Program-made: the position numbers and the translations under genes
Notes under the pieces: generated by a model
Told to the model about the DNA's origin: nothing
Seen by the model: the letters and a program-made list of their open reading frames with translations, nothing else
Databases searched by the model: none
Assembly (NCBI RefSeq): GCF_023228785.1
Contig: NZ_JALOAN010000001.1
Coordinates: forward strand, 1 to 64,000
Origin: Sulfurimonas sp.
Lineage (GTDB): Bacteria; Campylobacterota; Campylobacteria; Campylobacterales; Sulfurimonadaceae
Direction of reading: 5' to 3'
DNA: 64,000 bases
In this document: piece after piece, positions 1 through 8,116 of the stretch
Position numbering within the stretch: the first letter of the stretch is position 1
Layout of the letters: each line of letters begins with the position of its first letter

Positions 1-421
1 TTTAAAAGATATCATAAACTTAGAAGGTCAACTAAGAGATGAAGTAGTGGTTGCATCTGGAGACTATGTTTATAAAGATGAAGAGGGTTATCTCTACTTT
101 GTATCAAGAGATGATGATATGATAAAAACTAGAGGATTTAGAGTCTCACCTTTTGAGATTGAGTCTGTTGTAGAGAAAAATCTACCTCAGATCAAAGAGT
201 GTGCAGTCTTTTCTATAAAAAATGAGGAGATAGAAGAGGAGATCGTTATGGTTTACTCAGCTCTTAGCGAGTTAGCTCCAAAAGAGATAATCTTTGAGCT
301 TAAAAAGCATCTTGCTTCTTATATGATTCCATGTAAAGTTATATATAAAAAGTCCCTCCCACTCGTGCAAAGTGATAAAAGTAAGATAAATAAAGATGCA
401 CTAAAGAGAGAGTTTATTTAG
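1..421 (+). CDS. AMP-forming acyl-CoA ligase (ANL superfamily), C-terminal part only
   Basis: The frame is open from base 2 to the TAG at 419-421, so the gene starts before the window and only about 139 residues are seen. The visible part is the mobile C-terminal domain of an adenylate-forming ligase: an SRDDDMIKTRGFRVSP hinge (the A8 motif, normally GRxDxxIKxxGxRVxP) followed by FEIE, and near the end a basic segment, SDKSKINKDAL, where the family carries its catalytic lysine (usually P-x-T-x-x-GK). The GK there is not standard, so the exact chemistry is unsure. An internal GTG at 47 is not a real start because coding sequence continues upstream. The substrate cannot be told from this end. 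Confidence 0.8.
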   Translation, partial: LKDIINLEGQLRDEVVVASGDYVYKDEEGYLYFVSRDDDMIKTRGFRVSPFEIESVVEKNLPQIKECAVFSIKNEEIEEEIVMVYSALSELAPKEIIFELKKHLASYMIPCKVIYKKSLPLVQSDKSKINKDALKREFI

Positions 422-467
422 ATATGTTACTATTGTCTTTTAGATGTAAATAAACAAGGAGTAAATT

Positions 468-983
468 ATGGCAAAAAGAGGAATTTCGATACTCAAAGGT
501 ATAGAAGCAACAGAAGTTGTAAATCTACTAAATAAAGCTTATTGTGATGAGTGGCTTGCATATTATCAGTACTTTGTTGAAGCAAAAGTAATAAAAGGCA
601 TTATGAAAGATGCTGCCGTTGCTGAGCTTATTCAACATGCCGCTGATGAGTTACGTCATGCTGAAATGGTAGCTGACCGAATTTTACAACTTGGTGGCAC
701 ACCAATTCTTCATCCAAATGAATGGACAAAAAACTCCAACTGTGATTATGAAGCACCGGAGGATCCAAGTGTCTTATCTGTTTTAGAGCAAGCCATTAAA
801 GGTGAACAGTGCGCAATTAGTGTTTACTCTAGCTTAGCAGATATAACAAGAGACAAAGATATAGTTACTTATGATATTGTCTCTCAGATCTTAGCTGATG
901 AAGTAGAACATGAAGAAGACTTGCAGGCTCTCTATGATGATATAGGTGACTTTATCGTTGAGATAAAGAAAAATATAAATTAA
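468..983 (+). CDS. Ferritin-like / Dps-like diiron protein
   Basis: This 171-residue protein starts at ATG 468 behind a strong AAGGAG. It reads as a four-helix ferritin-like fold with two carboxylate/histidine motifs: CDEWLAYY and DELRHAE in the first half, KGEQ and ADEVEHEED in the second. The spacing fits a dinuclear iron site of the bacterioferritin/Dps-like class, so iron storage or peroxide detoxification in the cytoplasm is likely. Cysteines at CDEW, NCDY and EQC resemble the Dps-like (DPSL) group more than classical Dps, but this is inference. The stop overlaps the stop of the convergent MurF-like gene by 4 bases. Confidence 0.72.
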   Translation: MAKRGISILKGIEATEVVNLLNKAYCDEWLAYYQYFVEAKVIKGIMKDAAVAELIQHAADELRHAEMVADRILQLGGTPILHPNEWTKNSNCDYEAPEDPSVLSVLEQAIKGEQCAISVYSSLADITRDKDIVTYDIVSQILADEVEHEEDLQALYDDIGDFIVEIKKNIN

Positions 984-1972
984 AAAAGAGTTAACTGAGT
1001 GTGGTAGGGCGTCTTTTTTTCTAAGATGCTTTTATCCACTCCAACAATCAGAGCAAAATGAAAACTATTTTGCTTTAAAATACCTAGTATTTCGTTTTGG
1101 TGTTTATATTTAAAGATAGTCTCATCTTGTGAAATATCAAGAGAGTTTGGGATTATGATGATTATCTTTGCCCAAGGTGCGTTAAAGTGTAAAAATTTCA
1201 CTTCACTCTCTATAATACTTGTGTTTTGCTCAAAAATAAGCACTTTATCACTAGTTCCAAACTCTTTTATCTCAAAATTTTTATTTGTAAATACAGCTTG
1301 AAAATGATCTATTGGCGTAAACTTTCTAAGTCTAAAATCTACTTTTAAACTCTTAAATAGATGCAGAAGTTCTTCTAAGTATGGAATAAAAAAAGGAGAT
1401 ATTAATTGTCTCTCATAAAAAACATTATCATATATAAAAGAGGTCTCAAAAAGAGTTTGCTCCATTATTTCTATGGAAGCTCTTGTATTTTTGGACAAAC
1501 TTCGTATATTTGTAAAGATATCTCTAGAGTTTAGAGTAGGGCAAAAGAGTATAGTAGTTCTCTCTTGTACTTGCCAAAGAGACTTAAAAACACTTCTCAT
1601 ATCTCCATGAATAACTAAAAAATTATTTTGTGTTATGACTTGTAAAGCTAGCTTTAGTACAACCTCATTGCACTCATAAGCAACTACTTCTTTTTCAATA
1701 AGTTTAAAACGAAGAAGCCTTTTTATAGCCTCATCTAACTCATCTACTTTTATCCAAGCTATCTCACTATCACTTACCCTTGTTGACTTGTCAAAAACAA
1801 TCCCATAAGCACCATTGTTTACAGCAACTTCTATATCCTCTTGCTTGTAGGCAAAAAAAAGATCTCCTCTTTTTACTCTATTTGCATCAAAAACAGTGTT
1901 TTCAAAACTACTTACACATGGCTCATTTATAAGCACTCCATGTGTAAGTGCCAAGAGGTTTTCAAGTCTCAT
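980..1972 (-). CDS. MurF-like protein lacking a P-loop
   Basis: The N-terminal 60 residues resemble the UDP-binding domain of Mur ligases (FDANRVKRGDLFFAYK, then AVNNGAYGIVFDK). The position where MurE/MurF carry the ATP P-loop reads FLVIHGDMRSVFKSLW, with no GKT/GKS. The rest (330 residues in total, shorter than MurF at about 450-480) has no further motif that I recognise. It is therefore probably not an active ligase. Its ATG overlaps the metG stop by 4 bases, so it is translationally coupled to metG. As I recall, a hypothetical gene also follows metG in Campylobacter jejuni (Cj0837c), which suggests a conserved lineage-specific protein. Function is unknown; a cell-wall role is only a guess from the fold. 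Confidence 0.6.
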   Translation of the reverse strand: MRLENLLALTHGVLINEPCVSSFENTVFDANRVKRGDLFFAYKQEDIEVAVNNGAYGIVFDKSTRVSDSEIAWIKVDELDEAIKRLLRFKLIEKEVVAYECNEVVLKLALQVITQNNFLVIHGDMRSVFKSLWQVQERTTILFCPTLNSRDIFTNIRSLSKNTRASIEIMEQTLFETSFIYDNVFYERQLISPFFIPYLEELLHLFKSLKVDFRLRKFTPIDHFQAVFTNKNFEIKEFGTSDKVLIFEQNTSIIESEVKFLHFNAPWAKIIIIIPNSLDISQDETIFKYKHQNEILGILKQNSFHFALIVGVDKSILEKKTPYHTQLTLF

Positions 1973-3891
1973 CCAATCGGTGTTCCTGCTTTTTTAGGTT
2001 TTTCAGGTCTAACTAAACATAGACCATCTTCATCCTTAGCAGCAAGAAGCATTCCCTCTGAGATCATACCCATAAGTTTTGCAGGTTTTAAGTTTGCAAC
2101 TACACAAACCTCTGTTCCAACTAAATCCTCAGCTGAGTAAAACTCTTTGATACCAGCCACAACTTGACGAATATCACTATCGCCTAGATCTACTTGAAGT
2201 TTTAGAAGTTTTTTACTCTTTGGAACTTCCTCAGCTTCGATGATATGTCCAACTTTTAGTGAAGTTTCAAAAAACTGACCTATCTCTATAAGATTGTCTC
2301 TCTCTACTTCTTCTTTAGACTCTTCTTCTGGCTTATTTGGTTGAGCTTCAGGAGCTTCCGCCATTAAAGGCTCTTCAACGCGAGGAAAGAGAGGTGGAAC
2401 TTGTTTGATATTAAATAGTTTCAATAGTTTTTTATCAATTACAAACTCGTTATAGCTACTATTATCTATAGTAAAGTTCAGTGCATCTGCAATTGTCTCA
2501 GTTGTCTTTGGCATAACAGGACTAAGCATGATAGAAGCTTTTGCCAAGATATTAGCAACTAGTGCCACAGTAGCTAGCGCTTCATCTCTCTTGTCTTCTT
2601 TCATCTTAGTCCATGGAGCATGTTCTTCTATGGCTTTGTTTCCTATAGCAAAGAGTTTCCATAATTCTTCTAAGTATCTATGAGTCTGCATATTTTGCAT
2701 AAACTCATCAAGATTTGCAAGAGCCCCGTTCATAGCATCAAGCTCTTTTGTATGATATTTTTGCACATCTTTACTATCTATCTCAAAATCAGAATACTTA
2801 CCACTCATCCCTATGATGCGATTTAATAGGTTTCCAAGATCGTTACTAAGCTCAGAGTTTATTCTGTCTATTAGTGCTCTTTGAGAGAAATCTCCATCTT
2901 GACCAAAAGGAACTTCTCTAAGCATAAAGTATCTAAGATTTTCAACTCCATAAGCATTTGAAACTTCTCTTGGAGAGACAACATTACCCTTAGACTTACT
3001 CATCTTCTCACCATCTCTAGTCCACCAACCATGAGCACCTATATGTTTTGGAAGAGGTAGGTCTAAACTCATAAGAAACGCAGGCCAGTAAATAGCATGA
3101 AAACGCAAGATGTCCTTACCTACTAGTTGCATAGAAGCAGGCCAAAACTCCATGTTTGCATCATCTTTGCCATAACCTAGTGCAGTTACATAGTTCATAA
3201 GTGCATCTAGCCAAACATACATAACATGCTCTTTATCATTCATAGATTCTGGTAAAGGAACGCCCCAAGTAAAAGAAGTACGAGTAACAGAGAGATCTCT
3301 TAATCCGCCTTTTACAAAGTTTTTAACTTCATTTGCACGAGAACGAGGGAGTATAAAATCAGGATTTTGCTCGTAATATTCAAGAAGTGCATTTTCATAC
3401 TTTGAGAGTCTGAAGAAGTAACTCTCTTCTTTTACAACATTTGTAGGCTTACCACAATCAGGGCAGAACTCTCCATCTACGAGTTGAGTCTCAGGAAAAA
3501 AAGTCTCACAACTAACGCAGTAGTGACCTTCATAAAAATCTTTATAAATATCGCCTTTAGCATGCATAACTTCAAAAGCCTTCTGAACGCCTTTCATATG
3601 ATCTGCATCTGTAGTTCTAATAAACTTATCATAATCTATTTCAAACTCATCCCAAAGATTTTTAAAAGTAGCACTTATCTCATCTGCAAACTCTTGAGTA
3701 GGTTTACCACTCTTTTGTGCTGACTCTTCTATCTTTTGACCATGTTCATCAGTTCCAGTTAAAAAGTAAGTCTTGTTACCCTTTAGCTTCTCATATCTAG
3801 CCACGGTGTCTGCTATAAAAGTTGTATAAGCATGACCAATATGTGCTTCGCCATTAACATAGTAGATAGGTGTAGTTATATACTTATTCAA
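1969..3891 (-). CDS. metG: Methionyl-tRNA synthetase
   Basis: A 640-residue class I aminoacyl-tRNA synthetase that charges tRNA-Met. The HIGH motif is seen as EAHIGHAYTT near residue 15 and KMSKS as GEKMSKSKGN near residue 297. A single zinc knuckle is formed by CVSC and CPDC around residues 125-150. The C-terminal 100 residues, after a Glu/Pro-rich linker, form the tRNA-binding (Tbp111/Trbp) domain (KVGHI, KSKKLLKLQVDLG, VVAGI). The start is TTG at 3889-3891 with AAAGGA about 10 bases upstream; no better ATG is nearby. It is followed by a 4-base overlap with the MurF-like gene. A GC-richer hairpin cluster lies directly upstream. Confidence 0.97.
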   Translation of the reverse strand: MNKYITTPIYYVNGEAHIGHAYTTFIADTVARYEKLKGNKTYFLTGTDEHGQKIEESAQKSGKPTQEFADEISATFKNLWDEFEIDYDKFIRTTDADHMKGVQKAFEVMHAKGDIYKDFYEGHYCVSCETFFPETQLVDGEFCPDCGKPTNVVKEESYFFRLSKYENALLEYYEQNPDFILPRSRANEVKNFVKGGLRDLSVTRTSFTWGVPLPESMNDKEHVMYVWLDALMNYVTALGYGKDDANMEFWPASMQLVGKDILRFHAIYWPAFLMSLDLPLPKHIGAHGWWTRDGEKMSKSKGNVVSPREVSNAYGVENLRYFMLREVPFGQDGDFSQRALIDRINSELSNDLGNLLNRIIGMSGKYSDFEIDSKDVQKYHTKELDAMNGALANLDEFMQNMQTHRYLEELWKLFAIGNKAIEEHAPWTKMKEDKRDEALATVALVANILAKASIMLSPVMPKTTETIADALNFTIDNSSYNEFVIDKKLLKLFNIKQVPPLFPRVEEPLMAEAPEAQPNKPEEESKEEVERDNLIEIGQFFETSLKVGHIIEAEEVPKSKKLLKLQVDLGDSDIRQVVAGIKEFYSAEDLVGTEVCVVANLKPAKLMGMISEGMLLAAKDEDGLCLVRPEKPKKAGTPIG

Positions 3892-3918
3892 AATAATATT
3901 CCTTTAATTTTAATTCTT

Positions 3919-4057
3919 AAAATGAAAGGAAAATCCTTCATTTTATTTTCTCACGCCAAAGGAACAAGTCCCTTTGGCTACGCTAATACCCCAAGGGTAC
4001 TTCCTTCAGGGCGCGCGTTGGTTTTCTTCGGCAGAAAGCCCATTGGGCTAGCCCAAT
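3919..4057. repeat. Cluster of short inverted repeats upstream of metG
   Basis: Five separate small hairpins are packed into about 140 bases: 3919-3944 (AAAATGAA..TTCATTTT with one bulge), 3956-3977 (CCAAAGG..CCTTTGG), 3987-3999 (TACCC-CAA-GGGTA), 4023-4037 (TTTCT-TCGGC-AGAAA) and 4042-4057 (the perfect palindrome ATTGGGCTAGCCCAAT). A GCGCGC lies at 4011-4016. The segment is clearly more GC-rich than its surroundings and contains no credible gene. Only one copy is present here. It could be a dispersed intergenic repeat, a structured leader of metG, or an RNA; I cannot decide which. Confidence 0.6.
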
Positions 4058-4139
4058 TCTAAAAGTGCTTGCGTTTTGCTAAACACAAGGTTCTCACACT
4101 TTGTTGTTTTGAGCTATTTTTTTAAGCATCTTGGAGTTT

Positions 4140-4346
4140 TTAAAACTCAAAACCGCCAGTTTCACCTTTTGACATACTGTTGTAAACAGCACTTATGTAT
4201 TCAGTTCTTAGTTCACAAGCTAAGTATTTTTCACATAAACTACAAGATTCTAAGGTTCTATCTTTTTGACAATCCTGAACTTTTTGTATCATCTCATCAA
4301 GATAAAGTTCGAACTTATCGGCTTGCATACTATCTGTTGTTTGCAT
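4140..4346 (-). CDS. Small conserved four-cysteine protein
   Basis: A 68-residue protein with ATG at 4346, overlapping the end of fbp by 17 bases, so it is translated from within the fbp message. It carries four cysteines, as DCQ, SCSLCEKYLAC in the middle, which could bind a metal or form disulfides. No known domain is recognised. A gene in the same place between fbp and metG exists, as I recall, in Campylobacter (Cj0839c), which supports it being real. Function is unknown. Confidence 0.7.
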   Translation of the reverse strand: MQTTDSMQADKFELYLDEMIQKVQDCQKDRTLESCSLCEKYLACELRTEYISAVYNSMSKGETGGFEF

Positions 4347-5172
4347 AGACTTCTTTTACTCTTGCGATCTCATATTTTGAACCAAAGAAACATTGTGATG
4401 TCTCATGTATACCAGTACACTCCAGTGCCATAAGATCAAACTCTCCATCAGTACCTTCTCCACCAGCTTTTTTAAAGGCAAAAGCGAAAGGAAAAACTTC
4501 AAAAAGTTTACGAAGTTTACCATTTGGTCTGTCACTTGTGTTGGGGTAAGAGAAAAGTCCACCACCTTTTAGAAGTATCTGGTGCAAGTCTGGAACCATA
4601 CCACCTGAATATCTTAGTCTGTAACCCTCAGCAAAAAAACTATCTACCATCTCTTTGTGATATGGTTCCCAATTTTGTTGAGTTCCACCAGGTGCGTTTA
4701 GATTTCCCTTATCTTGTAAACGAATCTCTTTTACAAAAACCCAGTCCTCACCTTGAAGTAGATGTAGTTTTGTCTTGTTGTGAGCAAAGACCATCTCAAC
4801 TCTAGGACCAAAAACAACATAACAAGAAGCTACCATTTTTTTAGCTTCAAATGCACCTTCATAGATCCCAAAGATAGATCCAACACTCAAGTTTACATCA
4901 ACTAAAGATGAGCCATCAAGGGGATCATAAGCTATAAAATACTTTCCATTTTCATTTAGCAGCATCTCTTTTTCTTTCTCTTCACTCGCTATTGTATGGA
5001 TAGAAGGAACCTGTGAGAACTCCTCTTCAATAATCATATCGCACTGAATATCAAGCTGAAGTTGAGTCTCTCCAGAGCTATTAGCTTGTTGTGAATAGCC
5101 TATATCTTTTACATCTATGGCTTTTTTAATTCTTTTTGCAGTTTTCTGAATCGCTTCAAATATATCTGTCAT
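4330..5172 (-). CDS. fbp: Fructose-1,6-bisphosphatase, class I
   Basis: Hydrolyses fructose 1,6-bisphosphate to fructose 6-phosphate in gluconeogenesis, needed by an autotroph that builds sugars from TCA intermediates. The metal-binding signature is FIAYDPLDGSS near residue 77, preceded by the EEKEKE acidic segment, and the substrate region YSGGMVPDLHQIL lies near residue 190. The length of 280 residues is short compared with about 330 for E. coli Fbp but usual for Campylobacterota. ATG 5172 has GGAAG upstream. The stop of mobB touches its start, so the two genes form one transcription unit with the downstream small Cys protein. Confidence 0.93.
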   Translation of the reverse strand: MTDIFEAIQKTAKRIKKAIDVKDIGYSQQANSSGETQLQLDIQCDMIIEEEFSQVPSIHTIASEEKEKEMLLNENGKYFIAYDPLDGSSLVDVNLSVGSIFGIYEGAFEAKKMVASCYVVFGPRVEMVFAHNKTKLHLLQGEDWVFVKEIRLQDKGNLNAPGGTQQNWEPYHKEMVDSFFAEGYRLRYSGGMVPDLHQILLKGGGLFSYPNTSDRPNGKLRKLFEVFPFAFAFKKAGGEGTDGEFDLMALECTGIHETSQCFFGSKYEIARVKEVYANNR

Positions 5173-5676
5173 CTATACTTCCTTTGCATTTTTGAGTATC
5201 CAAGATATCACATCTTCACACTCATCTAGATCTAGAACATCTACACCTTTTGGTATCTCATACTTACTTGTATCTATACTATCATCAATAGCTAGAGCAT
5301 CCATGTAAGGAAAATAATCACTATCTAATGAATCTCTAAAGATACTTATGCGTGGGAGGGGAAGGTTCTTTAAACCCTCCACAAGTAAAATATCAAAATC
5401 ATCAAAGAGTCTAATCATCTCATCTAAATCTTTGTTTTCTTTTGAGAAGTATGTAGTTCTTGTCGGAGATGTTACAATAACTTCAGCACCAGTGTCCGAG
5501 AACTTGTAGCTATCTTTTCCCTCAACATCAAAACGAGCCTTATCGCTTGGATCATGCTTGATAATAGCTACTTTTTTGCCTTGCTCATGTATGAGCTTTC
5601 TTGCTACTTTTAAAATAAGTGTAGTTTTTCCACTGTTTGATGGTCCTGTAAATGCAACTGCTAATCTTTTTTTCAA
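5173..5676 (-). CDS. mobB: Molybdopterin-guanine dinucleotide biosynthesis protein MobB
   Basis: GTP-binding adapter for MobA in making the bis-MGD form of the molybdenum cofactor. It has a P-loop GPSNSGKTTL near its N-terminus, an IIKHDPSDKARFDVEGKDS segment typical of MobB, and the ILLVEGLK Walker-B-like motif. I place the start at TTG 5676 (KKRLAVAFTG), which matches the family N-terminus. The reading frame extends to another TTG at 5715, but neither has a strong ribosome site. It ends directly at the fbp start. The partner mobA and molybdoenzymes are not in this window. Confidence 0.85.
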   Translation of the reverse strand: MKKRLAVAFTGPSNSGKTTLILKVARKLIHEQGKKVAIIKHDPSDKARFDVEGKDSYKFSDTGAEVIVTSPTRTTYFSKENKDLDEMIRLFDDFDILLVEGLKNLPLPRISIFRDSLDSDYFPYMDALAIDDSIDTSKYEIPKGVDVLDLDECEDVISWILKNAKEV

Positions 5677-5721
5677 GTTATATCTTTTATATTTAAATTT
5701 TAAGTGATTATACAAAATAGT

Positions 5722-5750
5722 CTTTAAAAGCTTGTTTAATAAGCTATAAT
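5722..5750 (+). promoter_or_regulatory. Candidate promoter for the lipoprotein gene
   Basis: A perfect TATAAT is at 5745-5750, 26 bases before the ATG at 5776, with a weak CTTTAA at the -35 position (5722-5727). Campylobacterota promoters often lack a clear -35 box, so this is plausible but unproven. Confidence 0.5.
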
Positions 5751-5775
5751 TCTTTAAAAATCATTAGGAAATAGT

Positions 5776-6276
5776 ATGAAATATATAGTATCAATTTTGA
5801 GCCTTTTTGCATTTTTTACACTTTTTACGGCTTGTGCTGATAAAAATGCCTTTGATAAGTTCAATATGCAAGAAGATCAAGAATTAAGTGCTGCGAATCT
5901 ACAAAGTTCAAAGATAAAAATGTTACAAAATATAGATGGGATAGTAACTACAATCTACCTAAATAAAGTCTACCCTAAAGTATTTACAAATGATGAGTAT
6001 TTTTATGTCTATCTCTATTTAAAAGACAAAAAAGAGATGTTTGATCCAAAAAAACTTGACGATATAGAGCTTACAATGAGGCTAAACTCTAAACTACCAA
6101 TAAAGATAAAAAAACTAGAAGCAAATAATAGATTTTCGCATCTTACATTGGTTAGAAATGAGTGGACTTTATACTATCTTGTGGCATTTAAGCAAGAGAG
6201 TGAAAATAAGCTTAACCTTGTTCTCGAAACCGATCAGTCTCACTCGGATGTTTTAGTCTATCAAAAAGATGAATAA
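5776..6276 (+). CDS. Predicted lipoprotein of unknown function
   Basis: A 166-residue protein with a signal peptide ending in a lipobox-like FTAC (Cys20), so it is probably a lipid-anchored envelope protein. The mature part contains an immunoglobulin-like mix of Tyr-rich strands (EYFYVYLYL, LTLVRNEWTLYYLVAF) but no recognised domain. The last 65 bases overlap the 3' end of the convergent lytic transglycosylase gene. It sits at the place of Cj0842 in Campylobacter, as I recall. Function is unknown. Confidence 0.75.
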   Translation: MKYIVSILSLFAFFTLFTACADKNAFDKFNMQEDQELSAANLQSSKIKMLQNIDGIVTTIYLNKVYPKVFTNDEYFYVYLYLKDKKEMFDPKKLDDIELTMRLNSKLPIKIKKLEANNRFSHLTLVRNEWTLYYLVAFKQESENKLNLVLETDQSHSDVLVYQKDE

Positions 6277-7828
6277 TGGAAACATCTTCTCCTAAGACTT
6301 TCTTATACATTACATAGTTTGCTAAGACTTTTTTACCATACTCTCTGCTCTCGTTATTTGCCATAAGTTCCATACTAAGATATGGCTCATATTCTGAGTT
6401 GCTAAAAGTTCCACCTTCAAGATGTCTTCTTAAAAAACCCATTCCACCATTGTAAGCATAAGCCATAAAAAGAGGGTGGTATAGAGATTTCTTCATCCAA
6501 GCAAGATGTTTTAGAGCGTAGTTTATGTTGTTTTTAGGGATAAACATATCTTCATAACTCCCTACTGGATCTTTAACCCTTTTTGAGAGATCATCTGTCA
6601 AAAAAGGCATAATTTGCATCAAACCTAAAGCATAAGAGCGAGACAAGGCTGATGGTATAAAATTACTCTCTTGACGCATTATCGCATAGATGAGAGCTTT
6701 ATCATCATTTTCTACATCTCTTAAGTAGTTACTATATGGCATAACAAATCCATGCATCTTATAGCTATAAGCTCTCTCAAGTATCATGGTTTGGACTGGT
6801 ATCATCTCTTGGTTCATATATTCTTGTGATAACTCATAAAGCTTATCTTGTGGTGATTCTCTTATCTCTTGTAAGATAGTGCTCCATTCAAAAGGATCTT
6901 TGAGATCTCTTTGAGATACAAGATCATTAGTTTCAACTGCACTAAAATAGTTATCTACTTCTTTGTTTTGCATCTCATGTGCATAAAGAGTATAGATATT
7001 TATATCGCTACTCTTTAGTAGCTCATTTAAGTAATTACTATCTTTGCTCACTTTGTAGATCCAGAAGTAATTTTTGTCTACGTCTATTCTATGTTTAGCT
7101 TTTTTCATTGAGAGTTCGAAAAAGGATATCGCTTCGTTCTTGTTTTGATGCAAGAGATGGTTAAGAGCGAGATGAAAGTTTGTTTTAGAGTCTAGAGTAT
7201 CACCTCTTAACTTTAAAAGTGATTGTTTTAACTTATCTAGATTTTCATCATGTAAAACTATATCTACAAACTGTGATATTTTCCATGAACCCTCAAGAGA
7301 GTTTATAAAAGCCTCATCAAGATAGATGTTTAAATTTTCTCTTCTATGTTTTTTTGTTGTACTTATAAAGTTAGTAAGAATCGTAGTAGCATCATATTTT
7401 TCATAAGCTTCTTGTGTATATGGCTCACTCTGAATTTTTAAAAGATTTTTTTTAGATTCTTCTTTTATTTTCAAAGCTAATTCTTCTCTTTGTTCCTTTG
7501 TCATAGGAAGAGTTTTGTAAAGAGAAAAAGCAAGGTTTAGACACTCTTCATCTTCAATTTTAAGAAGATTTTTTTCTTGTTGGCACGAGATTCTTTTTTT
7601 TATATCTTTGTTGTCAGTTTTTTTAATATATTCCCTATATATTTTATAACTATTGCCCTCAACTAAAGAGTATGCAAGATCTGCTTCTTTGGGAGTTATG
7701 TCTTGTTTTAAAAACTGCCAAATCATAAAGTTTTTCATTCGGCTAGCTGGTTTTGATTCTATATCTTGAAGTGTTATATCAGCACTTAGAGATGCTGATA
7801 TGAAAAGTAGTAAAAAGAGCTTAAACAT
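6212..7828 (-). CDS. slt: Soluble lytic murein transglycosylase
   Basis: A 538-residue periplasmic enzyme that cuts the MurNAc-GlcNAc bond to give 1,6-anhydro products. An N-terminal signal peptide (about residues 1-15) is followed by a long alpha-helical region of about 350 residues, as in the Slt70 superhelical ring. The C-terminal SLT domain shows RQESNF (catalytic Glu), SYALGLMQIMP and AYNGGMGFLRR. The gene overlaps the convergent lipoprotein gene at its 3' end and starts 3 bases after the yggT stop, so it belongs to the gltX-yggT-slt unit. Confidence 0.93.
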   Translation of the reverse strand: MFKLFLLLFISASLSADITLQDIESKPASRMKNFMIWQFLKQDITPKEADLAYSLVEGNSYKIYREYIKKTDNKDIKKRISCQQEKNLLKIEDEECLNLAFSLYKTLPMTKEQREELALKIKEESKKNLLKIQSEPYTQEAYEKYDATTILTNFISTTKKHRRENLNIYLDEAFINSLEGSWKISQFVDIVLHDENLDKLKQSLLKLRGDTLDSKTNFHLALNHLLHQNKNEAISFFELSMKKAKHRIDVDKNYFWIYKVSKDSNYLNELLKSSDINIYTLYAHEMQNKEVDNYFSAVETNDLVSQRDLKDPFEWSTILQEIRESPQDKLYELSQEYMNQEMIPVQTMILERAYSYKMHGFVMPYSNYLRDVENDDKALIYAIMRQESNFIPSALSRSYALGLMQIMPFLTDDLSKRVKDPVGSYEDMFIPKNNINYALKHLAWMKKSLYHPLFMAYAYNGGMGFLRRHLEGGTFSNSEYEPYLSMELMANNESREYGKKVLANYVMYKKVLGEDVSIIHLFDRLKHPSETDRFREQG

Positions 7829-7831
7829 TGA

Positions 7832-8116
7832 CTAAAAAGAACGAAGTAGGGCAGATAGTAAAACTATTAGAACTTGCAAGGCTATGACTATGATAAGTGG
7901 AGCTAGATCAATGCCATTAAAATGAGTTCTTATAAATCTTCTAACAAATCTATAAGCTGGTTGCGTTATTCTGTTTAAAAACTGTACTATTGGATTATAT
8001 GGATCTGGATTTACAAAACTCAAAAGTGCAGTTATGATAATAACCCAAATATATATCGTAATAAGACTAACAATAATAGAGCCTAAACCTTGGATAATTT
8101 CTATTAATACACTCAT
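7832..8116 (-). CDS. YggT family membrane protein
   Basis: A 94-residue protein with two hydrophobic segments (about 10-32 and 70-90) around a conserved FVNPDPYNPIVQFLNRITQP..RFVRRF region typical of YggT/Ycf19 proteins. The family is linked to membrane organisation and osmotic stress but is poorly characterised. ATG 8116 overlaps the gltX stop by 4 bases and slt follows 3 bases later. Confidence 0.88.
   Translation of the reverse strand: MSVLIEIIQGLGSIIVSLITIYIWVIIITALLSFVNPDPYNPIVQFLNRITQPAYRFVRRFIRTHFNGIDLAPLIIVIALQVLIVLLSALLRSF

Noticed and set aside
3832..4062. 76-codon plus-strand frame across the hairpin cluster
   Set aside because: It begins inside metG antisense, has no ribosome site and its composition follows the inverted repeats.
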